A stretch of DNA of 21,161 bases, taken from positions 21,859-43,019 of the forward strand of contig JH156336.1 of the NCBI GenBank assembly GCA_000226015.1. Reading direction: 5' to 3'. This stretch comes from Mnemiopsis leidyi (taxonomy: Eukaryota > Ctenophora > Tentaculata > Lobata > Bolinopsidae). The position numbers and the translations under genes were made by a program. The notes under the pieces are model-generated. The model ran no database searches and was not told where the DNA came from. It saw nothing but the letters and a program-made list of their open reading frames with translations. Below, piece by piece: positions 10,001 through 16,913 of the stretch. Position 1 is the stretch's first letter. Each line of letters begins with the position of its first letter.

Positions 10001-13000
10001 ACCTGAAAACAAAGATTGCAGCTTTGTCCACTGAGAAGCATGTCTTTGGTAAAGAACCGGCCTGAACAATATTTGCTCTGAAAACGTGACATGCATTTAG
10101 AACTCTATTATACTGTTATAGACATCCTTAAATGTGCATTATATCGTTACAAGCTGGATAATCTTCAACCGAATTCATATAAGTGTCTGTCAATATTGCT
10201 AGAAAGTGGCTTATCTTTAATCAAATGCAGCTATAATTCTGCCAATATTGAAGTTAGAAGTTCCCACTCCCACTTCGCTGTCAAATACTAGGTTTCGACT
10301 TTCTAGGCCTCGTGTCGATCTTTCTACTGGACTTAATTCTGAACGTGATTAAATAACTACCTCTGAAGCTAAATCATCCAAGTTGAAACCCCTTTGATCG
10401 ATAATTTTTTAGGAAATGACATGTTAAAAAGATGTTGGAAACTTTCGCGTTTTGTTCATATTTGAACGAACCCCTCCCTTACAAAATTCTGTTGGTTTTT
10501 GGTCTAAATAATGTGCTATAACTCTATAAGTTATCGAAAACGTCGATTCATAAAGCAGTTATAAAAACTGTTAAAAACAGTTCCTGTTACGTTCTAGACT
10601 TTAAAGAGCTTCAAGTTCGACGTTTTGCCTGAGTTGGACGTGTAACTGTTATCACTTCAGAATTTCGCTGTGTAGCAACAAGAAGTTCAAGTTCTGCACT
10701 TCACACGGAAAGACCCTCAAAGACATTTGCAGAAGCGTCCTCAGTGAAAACAGCATCGATCTCAGATCTATCATCCTATTCGAGGTAACTTTCACAGCCT
10801 AGTGTGTCCCCCTACTGTTTCTTCTGAAATATTTGCCCCTTCCGCTCCTTTCTTTGCCACCTTTTTACCCCTAAAAATGCTGAAATACCCTTTCTAAGGA
10901 TGTGCCCTGAAATGTCCATAATGCGAACGTCCCCAAATAAGGACATGCCTAAATAAGGACGTGTCCAAATAAAAACGTGCCCAAATAAGGACGTGCTCAA
11001 ATAAAGACATGCCCAAATAAGGACGTGCTCAAATAAGGACGTGCCCAAATAAGGACGTGCTCAAATAAGGACGTGCCCAAATAAGGACGTGTTCAAATAA
11101 AGACGTGCCCAAATAAGGACGTGCTCAAATAAAGACATGCCCTGACTTAGCGTCCTTTACAGCGGGACAGTAGGAGCTATGTTCGTCTGGACACACAAAG
11201 TATTCTGGTAGCCAACAAGAACCTAGAAGTCAGGGACATCTCCCAGCGATCTACTTCAGTACCTCGGCTCGGCAGGAAGGTCCCCAGCAAGGCTAATGTC
11301 AGACGAAGGTGCGACGGGTTAGAAGTTACTGAGTGTTGTACCTTTTGGCGCTACTTTTTGGCGCTACTTTTTCTTACACTTTGTTGAAATTGCAAGATTC
11401 AAGAACCCTTAAAAATGTAAACCCCAGTTTATTCCTATAATTGAATATATGTATACGGTTATATGAAGACACTTCCACAACAGTCATCTACTTTTATATC
11501 ACTATACCATTACAACCACATTTCAGTGTAACAGTGGGTTGCAGTGGAAGTCTGGAGAGCAACCTAGACTTGTTGAGCAGTGTGATGGAGAGTTCTGATG
11601 ACGAACCCCCAGATTTCAACAACCACGGGGGTCACCTTGTCAGATCGCAATCTGAACTTGGTTAGTTAATTAGTTGCACGATTTTTGCTATTTTATAAAC
11701 TTCGGGAATCTCCTCTGTTTTTTCATGTTTTTTCATGTTTTCTTATGTGTATTTTTGAACCAATCATAGGTATTAGGTTTATGCGTGCAAACATTTTTTT
11801 GTAAAGAATAATATCTGAGAGTAAAAGAAAATCATGAATCATTAAAATAATGATAGGATTCATCAGTCAGTATTGAAAAAGAGTATAGATAACGGTATTT
11901 TTGGTGAGGTGTCCCAAATACCGTTCTCTATAGGAATGTCCGATCTTCCGCCCGGTTTTCATGTTCTCCGTAGAATAGAGTTATCAAGAGTTATAGAGAA
12001 TCGAGTCAGAATAGGTTGACAGGCTTCTGATTTTTATATCCCTTGTAGTAGACCAAGTTCCCAGATGAGCTGCCCCAATGATTCATGCCATGTCCCTTGA
12101 TGTACCAGTTTCCATTGCTGGGACGATACACTGCGATCCTTAGTTTTCCTTCCCCAAAGAAGTCGTAAGGAACAGGAATGTCCCCAGATGTTCCACACCG
12201 CACCTCCACATTTCCTGTGCTGAGCCCCCAATCGGCAATAGATGTTCCCTTTATGTACCACATTCCATTGCTGGGCCTCCAAACCGCTAGCCGGACGATA
12301 CCGTCCCCGAAGTAGTCCCCGGGTACTGGGATGTCCCCAGAAACTCCAATGTGCAGAGCAATGTCTCTCCTGCCAATCTCGGTACCCTTGTCCCTCCCCC
12401 TGATGTACCACACTCCGTTGTTGGGTCGCCACACTGCCAGCTGGTCTTACCTGAAACGAAGCTAATTTTTGTGGTGCGGCCACTCCAGAAGCTGATTTTG
12501 CTCCACTATAGACAATCGACAAGAGAAGGAGAGAGAGACAACTCACCATCCTATTGAATAAACTTAACTAAATAATTAGTATTAAACTAAATATTTTTAG
12601 TACCCAAGAAGAGTTGGCTCGTGAAAAAATGAGAAGAGTCATTGTGCAATTACCTTATGTAAGAGTACGAGGCACGAAAGTTTTCTCTTTTGGGACCTTT
12701 AATGAGAATTTCAAGTAATGATTTAATTGAACGGGCTTCTTCTTATCAGTCGCAACCGCGTAATGAACAGAAATTTTGAAATTATTCATTTCACTTTTCT
12801 CAGTTTGAGAAGGCGAAAAATCTTCCACTAGATGGAGGATTTATTCATTCATGTCCTAGATTTATATGTTAAAAAGAGTGTAAAATTAACACTTGATATT
12901 TGTTTTTCAGAGTTTTTCGAGCTGCTAAACCGAGTGCAATGTGACAGACTGGACAATCAGAGGTGCTCCCACCCCACCGTACTCAAAAACCTGTCTCTGG

Positions 13001-13538
13001 GACGACGTAACGACTCTGTCAAGGTACAATCTGGTTCTTTAATTTAATATCCGTCTTATCAACAGGAAGATTCTTCTAGTTGATTGAATTACTGCTGATT
13101 ATACAAAACGCACTTCTTTATCTCAATATAACACGATGCACCTTATCATTCCACCACCATATTGCTCATTAGCCCCCTGTTTTATAATCACACCCCATAC
13201 TTCCTTATTTGTGTTAACGAACTCCTATTATTATTATTATTTCTATTCAGAACCTAAAGAAAGGACAGTCCAGTCGGAAGCACAGCAAGACCGATCCTCC
13301 CCGGCTCAGCAAAACGGAACCTCCGCGACTAAGTAACGTGACGCCCCCCACCATCTACACTCCGGACCCGGTGACAATGTCGCCCCCAAACCCCCCCGAA
13401 CCGCTCCGAAGTCAGAGCCAGACCGTCATGTCCCGGAGCAGGACCCCCTCAGAACCTTCCCTCTCCACCAAGCGTTCACAATCTAGTCAGTCTGCTGGTC
13501 GGCCGGGCGAGTCAGAGGAAGAGATTGATTATTGTTGA
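6960..13538 (+). CDS. RGS14/RGS12/Loco-type regulator of G-protein signalling (11 exons)
   Basis: Role (known for the family): the RGS domain accelerates GTP hydrolysis on Gi/Go alpha, the tandem Ras-binding domains bind Ras/Rap-type GTPases, and the GoLoco motif binds GDP-bound Gi alpha and blocks nucleotide release. Proteins of this type act at the plasma membrane and in spindle orientation. Exons: 6960-7007 (tentative), 7181-7393, 7539-7685, 8181-8388, 9347-9568, 9745-9865, 10661-10784, 11163-11308, 11527-11660, 12911-13023, 13251-13538. Every junction has GT-AG ends and matching phase. The joined product is 587 residues, near RGS14 length. Domain order: RGS about 40-160, Asn/His-rich linker about 220-245, RBD1 about 253-320, RBD2 about 326-400, GoLoco about 455-473, Ser/Pro-rich tail. 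Unlike RGS12, no PDZ or PTB domain is visible upstream. The domain calls are firm; the N-terminus is uncertain. Confidence 0.9.
7181..7393 (+). CDS. RGS gene exon 2: N-terminal half of the RGS domain
   Basis: The exon lies between acceptor TTTCTTTCAG and donor AAG|GTAGAC, 71 codons, phase 0 at both ends. It encodes the first RGS helices: [16 protein letters not shown], then [20 protein letters not shown]. The conserved EN..FWLAC motif, including the Glu-Asn that contacts G-alpha, is intact. Confidence 0.95.
7539..7685 (+). CDS. RGS gene exon 3: middle of the RGS domain
   Basis: The exon has 49 codons, phase 0 at both ends, with acceptor TTTTCAG and donor CAG|GTGTGG. It encodes [20 protein letters not shown] followed by [19 protein letters not shown], matching RGS helices 5-7 (the usual I..EFL....P..VNID and F..AQ.QI segments). 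Confidence 0.95.
8022..8180 (+). repeat. Tandem repeat of the intron 3 acceptor region (40-46 bp units)
   Basis: Units begin with ATCTACAACC(T/A)GATA at 8053, 8099 and 8141, and the true exon 4 begins with the same bases at 8181. Each unit carries TATCTAAC (branch-point-like), a poly-C tract and then CAG or CAAT. The array thus repeats the whole 3' splice site plus the first bases of the exon. Units at 8141 and 8181 are preceded by CAG, the earlier ones by CAAT. Confidence 0.9.
8181..8388 (+). CDS. RGS gene exon 4: end of RGS domain and basic linker
   Basis: It begins ATC TAC AAC CTG ATG in phase 0 and ends AAA C|GTGAGT in phase 1. It encodes [20 protein letters not shown], the last RGS helices, then a linker rich in Lys, Arg and Asn ending [10 protein letters not shown]. 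The start is fixed by the match of IYNLM to the family IFNLM block, although the acceptor has a close upstream copy. Confidence 0.93.
8623..8662 (+). repeat. 21-bp duplication with GGTACC palindromes
   Basis: CCGTCGCTATGGTACCAT (8624) and CCGTCGCTTTGGTACCAT (8645) lie 21 bp apart within intron 4. The first contains the palindrome ATGGTACCAT. Confidence 0.8.
9050..9340 (+). repeat. 12/36-bp minisatellite abutting the exon 5 acceptor
   Basis: This is a hierarchical array. Twelve-base sub-units such as TTTCTCTAACAA, TTTCACTCACTA and TTTCACTAAATA are arranged in 24- and 36-bp higher-order units. It ends 6 bp before the CAG at 9344-9346. CTAAC occurs six times. The apparent minus-strand frame through it ([12 protein letters not shown] repeats) is an artefact of the period being a multiple of three. 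Confidence 0.9.
9347..9568 (+). CDS. RGS gene exon 5: Asn/His linker and start of Ras-binding domain 1
   Basis: It opens with GA completing an Arg codon (phase 1 in) and ends ACA G|GTTAGT (phase 1 out). The linker contains [14 protein letters not shown], coded by a 12-bp internal repeat. RBD1 then begins with [20 protein letters not shown], the beta-hairpin and helix of a Raf-type Ras-binding fold. Confidence 0.9.
9745..9865 (+). CDS. RGS gene exon 6: remainder of Ras-binding domain 1
   Basis: The exon is phase 1 in and phase 2 out, with acceptor TTTCAG and donor CA|GTGAGT. It encodes [12 protein letters not shown] then [16 protein letters not shown], aligning with the RGS12/14 RBD1 second half (D..L.LV....VL..D......L.LE..). 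Confidence 0.92.
10661..10784 (+). CDS. RGS gene exon 7: Ras-binding domain 2, first part
   Basis: It is phase 2 in and phase 0 out (TTC GAG|GTAACT). It encodes [20 protein letters not shown] and [14 protein letters not shown], matching the K.TK....L.PVL..YGL....V pattern of RBD2 in RGS12/14. Confidence 0.92.
10935..11142 (+). repeat. 16-bp minisatellite in intron 7, about 13 copies
   Basis: The unit AAATAAGGACGTGCCC recurs about 13 times with small variants (GTGCTC, AAATAAAGAC). Four units contain the poly(A) hexamer AATAAA. The array ends only 20 bp before exon 8. The minus-strand frame across it is a repeat artefact. Confidence 0.92.
11163..11308 (+). CDS. RGS gene exon 8: end of Ras-binding domain 2 and 14-3-3-like site
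   Basis: It is phase 0 in (CGG GAC AGT) and phase 2 out (CGA AG|GTGCGA). It encodes [20 protein letters not shown], closing RBD2 as in the family (LDL...ISSL..Q.V.L), then [18 protein letters not shown] fits the mode-1 14-3-3 consensus RSxSxP. Confidence 0.92.
11527..11660 (+). CDS. RGS gene exon 9: acidic linker
   Basis: It is phase 2 in (T completes Ser) and phase 1 out (CTT G|GTTAGT). It encodes [20 protein letters not shown], then [11 protein letters not shown] and LVRSQSEL. It has no domain of its own; phase continuity with exon 10 gives SQSELEFFELL. Confidence 0.85.
11891..11925. other. Inverted repeat (10-bp arms) in intron 9
   Basis: AACGGTATTT at 11891-11900 is complementary to AAATACCGTT at 11916-11925, with a 15-base loop. 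It lies just beyond the stop of the nested minus-strand gene. No function is evident. Confidence 0.6.
12006..12549 (-). pseudogene. Nested secreted repeat protein (RPSNGxWYI/GDIPVP repeats), frame interrupted
   Basis: It lies on the minus strand inside intron 9 of the RGS gene. From ATG at 12549, 33 codons give a signal-peptide-like start ([20 protein letters not shown]). From 12440 to the stop at 12006-12008, 144 codons give nearly three repeats of about 50 residues: [73 protein letters not shown]. The pattern resembles bacterial FG-GAP/VCBS-type extracellular repeats ([22 protein letters not shown]); the usual Ca-binding DxDGDG loop is altered to DYFGDG and DFFGEG. The two parts are in different frames, separated by 10 bases (12450-12441) that start GTAAG and end CAG. 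It could be a pseudogene, a gene with a collapsed intron, or an assembly error. Function unknown. Confidence 0.6.
12911..13023 (+). CDS. RGS gene exon 10: GoLoco motif
   Basis: It is phase 1 in (G+AG gives Glu) and phase 0 out (GTC AAG|GTACAA). It encodes [19 protein letters not shown], a clear GoLoco/GPR motif: hydrophobic FFELL, then Q, then the (D/E)(D/N)QR triad. The Arg (about residue 472) that reaches the GDP phosphates in Gi-alpha complexes is present. RGS14 has the same LLNRVQ segment. Confidence 0.95.
13251..13538 (+). CDS. RGS gene exon 11: Ser/Pro-rich tail and stop
   Basis: It is phase 0 in and ends at TGA 13536-13538. The 95 residues are low complexity, with an internal repeat ([13 protein letters not shown]), many SP/TP and RSxS sites and an acidic end (ESEEEIDYC). 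The tail is disordered by composition and not conserved enough to name. Confidence 0.88.
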   Translation, partial: NLKKGQSSRKHSKTDPPRLSKTEPPRLSNVTPPTIYTPDPVTMSPPNPPEPLRSQSQTVMSRSRTPSEPSLSTKRSQSSQSAGRPGESEEEIDYC

Positions 13539-14882
13539 TTTGTTGAACATTTCGTATTTGTAACTCATTGTGACGCCATCGACTCCTTTTGACGCCATAT
13601 TCTGAGCGGTGACGTCATGAACTCACTCTGACGGCAAGAGTTCCTTGTACTTGCAGCACCGAACCTGTCGGACGTATAACATAAAGTTTAATAATCATGT
13701 TACCATGGTTACATCTTATTCATAATGATAATTTGAAATAACCCTCCCCGGAAATGACCACATTTTTAAAACTTACTTAAACAGAACTGACAATTATTGC
13801 ACCTTTGGAAGGCTAACCAGTACCACCTTGCTATGATGTTACAAAAACCTGTTTGTACGTTGTTCATGAGGAGGAGGTACAAATCCCGCCAGTGGAAAAG
13901 TTTTGCTGAATGGTATCACAGGGACATTGTCAAACAGTGGGTGTACGATATGCTTGTAAGTTTAGAGAAAATCTTCGAAATCTGGAATTGAAAAAGAAAC
14001 AGTCAATCTTGTTTGTTCGAAATCTATTTTGTGTTTTCAATGTCAAAGGTCTTAAGGTTTTCTTTTTCGAAGTTCTATGAACTCGAGTCGCACGACTATC
14101 GTTAATCTTTTGTTAATTTTGCTCTCTTTTGTTTTTCGTTATCTTTCGTTTTTTATAAAACAATTTTATCGTGTTTTCCAAGTTTCTTGGACCTAAAACT
14201 GGTATAATTATCAGGTTTAGCTCTTGTTACCCTGTGGACGCTTCTTGTTTAATTTCACCCACAATAAATACAATTACAAATAATTAGTTTCTTCTGACTT
14301 GTTTTCTTTTCGGAATTAGAAAGTAATTATTTCCAAAATTTAAAAAAATCTTTAAGCTAAGAATCAATATAGTTGTAAAGACATGTAAAAAGTTTTCGTT
14401 AAAATAAAAATCCGGTTTTACAATTACAGCTTTTGTTGACCAAGGGCCACTGCCATTGCTTTTATCATTAAAAAATGTAAAATATTTTTAGTAAATTATT
14501 AAAATTTGTTAAAACAGTAAATTGATTTCAGCCTTTCCATAAACTCCATGTTGCTTATTTGTATTCGTATTGATATTCAGTGTGATGTGAAATATTTCAT
14601 TAAACATTAAAGTATTGATGGATTACTGAATTTCAAATTCAATCCCGTGTTTTTATTCCATATTCTTAATCTTAATCTTATTAATATTAATATCACATAT
14701 TAGGTCGTTATTGGCCCACGTTAACAGCTAGCACATTTTTTTGTGGGTAGAAAAACTGACGCTAAACTTAATATGGGAGGAAAATCAGGAATAACAATTC
14801 CAGGTCGAGGAACAAATTTAAAAGCAGAAAAATGTTGAAGCGGTGAAATGTTCGTCGAACAATATGATGACCATTTATATAA
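13539..14882 (+). other. 3' UTR of the RGS gene and AT-rich intergenic DNA
   Basis: Just after the stop, TGACG(C/T)CAT recurs at about 13570-13620. A candidate poly(A) signal AATAAA lies at 14263-14268; another weak one (CATAAAG) is near 13680. A 64-codon frame at 13797-13991 is unrecognised and probably UTR. Confidence 0.35.
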
Positions 14883-15086
14883 TTACCGGGCGCTGCCTGG
14901 CTAACTTTGTTAATTGACTCTGTAAGATCACCCTCAATCGATCACCGAAGCGAATTAAATAAAATTCCGATACCGAATAGAATTTGCTTGGGGATTTCAG
15001 TCTTTGTTGGTTAATGTTGTTATGCTGCTCTCTGGCGGTCCCCTCCGATCGCAAAGCATCCAAATTTGAGGTCCTCAGGCAAAGCC

Positions 15087-15158
15087 TTGTCGCGGTGATA
15101 TCCGTAGTGTACGCAGCTAAAGCTGAACGAGAACGGTAGACGGATATAATCTCGTCAA
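15087..15158 (+). mobile_element. Mini-element X, copy 1 (72 bp)
   Basis: The element begins TTGTCGCGGTGAT and ends ATAATCTCGTCAA, which are imperfect terminal inverted repeats. It is flanked by a perfect 8-bp direct repeat, GCAAAGCC, at 15079-15086 and 15159-15166. It is non-coding. Confidence 0.8.
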
Positions 15159-15235
15159 GCAAAGCCGCGGTCTGCTTTCTGTTTAAGTGTTTAACACACA
15201 TTTTTGAATTTTTTGAATTCAATTCGGAATTGCAG

Positions 15236-15299
15236 TTGTCGCGGTGATACCCGACTCACGCAGCTAAAGCTGAACGGTAGACGGATATAATCTCGTCAA
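15236..15299 (+). mobile_element. Mini-element X, copy 2 (64 bp)
   Basis: It has the same ends and orientation as copy 1 and is shorter by a few bases in the middle. It is flanked by the direct repeat GAATTGCAG at 15227-15235 and 15300-15308 (9 bp, so an 8-bp duplication plus one shared base is possible). Confidence 0.8.
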
Positions 15300-15499
15300 G
15301 AATTGCAGCTAAGCCAACATAGGCGCGGCAGCGAAGAAAAGCAACAACAACGCAAGGCAAAACATTGCTTAGCTATGTTTGTACAGCGCGCGTTTTATCC
15401 TGCTATTCGAGCCTCGAATAATATAAGGGTCAAAACCAAACAATTCTGTGCGAGCTTTTCCGTGACCGCGTACTGTCCGTACCAATTTCTTTCACCTAA

Positions 15500-15558
15500 A
15501 GGAGGGTGCGCGGCAGCGCGCACCCTCCTGTCATTTTATTCCGGACGAAGTCAGACAA
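15500..15558 (-). mobile_element. Mini-element Y, inverted partial copy with 13-bp perfect palindrome
   Basis: AGGAGGGTGCGCG (15500-15512) pairs with CGCGCACCCTCCT (15517-15529) around a GCAG loop. The right part to ACAA at 15558 is the reverse complement of element Y (15818, 16089) with its internal hairpin deleted. The usual terminus is replaced by an inverted piece of the same element. Confidence 0.7.
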
Positions 15559-15787
15559 AATTGCTTATGATTTTCTATTTTGTCAGGGGCCCATATTTCT
15601 GCGAGCATGGTCCGCCGTGCATTTATCGTGTTTTGGCGTCCCTTTGAAGTTTACAGACGTTAGCTTTATTTTCAATTCCGGCTATAATTTTAACGATTCA
15701 TTGCTGTTGCTGTAAACTTTGGGAAGTTTTAGATAAAAAATATCACATATGACGTCATCACCTAGGGGAGGGGGTTTTCAAATGATG

Positions 15788-15939
15788 TTGACGAGATTAT
15801 ATCCGTCTACCGTTCTATTGTCTGACTTCGTCCGACCCTCATTCGAAGCGAATAAAATGACAGGAGGGTGCGCGCTGCCGTACAAACCGTTCTAACGTTC
15901 AGCTTTAGCTGCGTGAGTCGGCCGGTATCACCGCGACAA
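15788..15939 (-). mobile_element. Mini-element X, copy 3, with Y inserted
   Basis: It is inverted relative to the other two, starting TTGACGAGATTAT and ending CCGCGACAA. It is flanked by a perfect 8-bp duplication AAATGATG (15780-15787, 15940-15947), and copy B shows the empty site near 17217. It is split by Y copy 1. Confidence 0.85.
15818..15885 (+). mobile_element. Mini-element Y, copy 1 (68 bp)
   Basis: It begins TTGTCTGACTTCG and ends GCTGCCGTACAA. It is flanked by ACCGTTCTA at 15809-15817 and 15886-15894. It contains a short hairpin, ATTCG-AAG-CGAAT, at 15841-15853 and a GC-rich GGAGGGTGCGCGC block. Confidence 0.85.
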
Positions 15940-16021
15940 AAATGATGATGATCGATGATGAGGGGAGAAGGGGTTTGGCCAATGATGCAGACGTCATTAA
16001 AAATTTCTAAGCTAAGATTTA

Positions 16022-16210
16022 TTGTCTGACCTGCTGCCGCGAAGCGGCAGCCCCCCGCGCGCAGGCCGCAACGCAAGGCATGCCTGAATTGTCTGACTTT
16101 GTCCGACCCTCATTCGGAGAATAAAATGACGGGAGGGTGCGCGCTGCTGTACAATGCCTGAACTGCTGCCGCGAAGCGGCGCGGCGAAAATGGGCCGCAA
16201 CGCAAGGCAA
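16022..16210 (+). mobile_element. Element Z with GCGAAGC hairpins, carrying Y copy 2
   Basis: The element runs from TTGTCTGACCTGC to GCAACGCAAGGCAA between perfect 8-bp duplications AAGATTTA (16014-16021, 16211-16218). Copy B has the empty site at about 17286. Inside, CTGCTGCCGCGAAGCGGC and GGCCGCAACGCAAGGCA each occur twice, so Z is a dimer-like unit. GCTGCCGC-GAA-GCGGCAGC at 16033-16051 is a perfect 8-bp stem with GAA loop. Confidence 0.8.
16089..16154 (+). mobile_element. Mini-element Y, copy 2 (66 bp), nested in Z
   Basis: It runs from TTGTCTGACTTTG to GTACAA and is flanked by a perfect 8-bp duplication TGCCTGAA (16081-16088, 16155-16162). It is about 90% alike to copy 1, with the internal hairpin shortened. 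Confidence 0.85.
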
Positions 16211-16560
16211 AAGATTTATAGGACTTTTTTGAAAATGTTTGAATACTTTTGAAAATTTTTATCAGAATTTTACAAAATCGGAAGGAAAATTTTCAAGTAA
16301 AAATTTTTATTCAGAAATTTGGTGAAATACTATGTTTTCACTGACAAAGTATACTAAATTTCAAAAATGACTGCAAATTAAAATACCAAAAATCAAGTTT
16401 TTTGACATGAAGTGGGGGGAGGGGGGTTCCGACTGTGATGATGTCATTATGTTTAATCACCTCTGACATTTAGTGGGGGTTTTGTCATGATGATGAATGA
16501 TGACGGAGGGGGAGGGGGGTAAAAATTACCGAAAATTTGCTGCCTGACGTCATATGTCAT

Positions 16561-16913
16561 AAGTTAAACAAGTTTTCAAGTTAAACAAGTTTTATTTTCT
16601 CGTCTGCAATATCAATTACACAATAAAGATATAAAAATATCCTTCCGCTTTTTACGGAAATACTATCAAATTTGAATAAAAACTTCTAGCCTATAGAACA
16701 TCTATAAATAATAAATTCCATTATATATTCATGTGTGCCTATTTCAAGAACACTATTTGAAAAAATACATGATAATATCAAAGAAATATCAATAAAACTC
16801 AATTTTATATTTGAACTGCTCACTGATATTGGTTAGCTATCCTTTCATTATTAATAGTTGGCTACGAATTTCACCATTAATTGTACAAATGGATAAAAAC
16901 ATCTGTCATATGT
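16561..16913. mobile_element. 353-bp AT-rich insert with 21-bp flanking direct repeat
   Basis: CTGCCTGACGTCATATGTCAT occupies 16540-16560 and again 16914-16934. The DNA between is AT-rich, non-coding and absent from the rest of the window. It starts with a tandem AAGTTAAACAAGTTTT. The long flank suggests a retroposition-type duplication, or duplication by recombination within TGTCATA repeats. Confidence 0.5.

Noticed and set aside
10812-11048. Minus-strand frame through the intron 7 repeat
   Set aside because: It is repeat-derived, lies between two well-supported exons and has no domain.
12034-12549. Single 171-codon minus-strand frame from the signal peptide onward
   Set aside because: After residue 33 this frame is out of phase with the clear RPSNGxWYI repeats, so most of it is a shadow; only its first 33 codons are credible.
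13797-13991. 64-codon frame ending near a GTAAGT
   Set aside because: It looks mildly protein-like (RRRYKSRQWKSFAEWYHRDI) but has no recognised family and no partner exon, and it lies in the probable 3' UTR of the RGS gene.
14875-15222. 115-codon minus-strand frame
   Set aside because: It runs through element X1 and the outer repeat arm; no motif.
15087-15308. CRISPR-like direct repeats
   Set aside because: The two X copies are each bounded by different target duplications and are not regularly spaced with unique spacers; the host is an animal.
15303-16210. Several frames with AARTLLSFYS-like peptides on both strands
   Set aside because: All are translations of mini-elements Y and Z and of their inverted copies.
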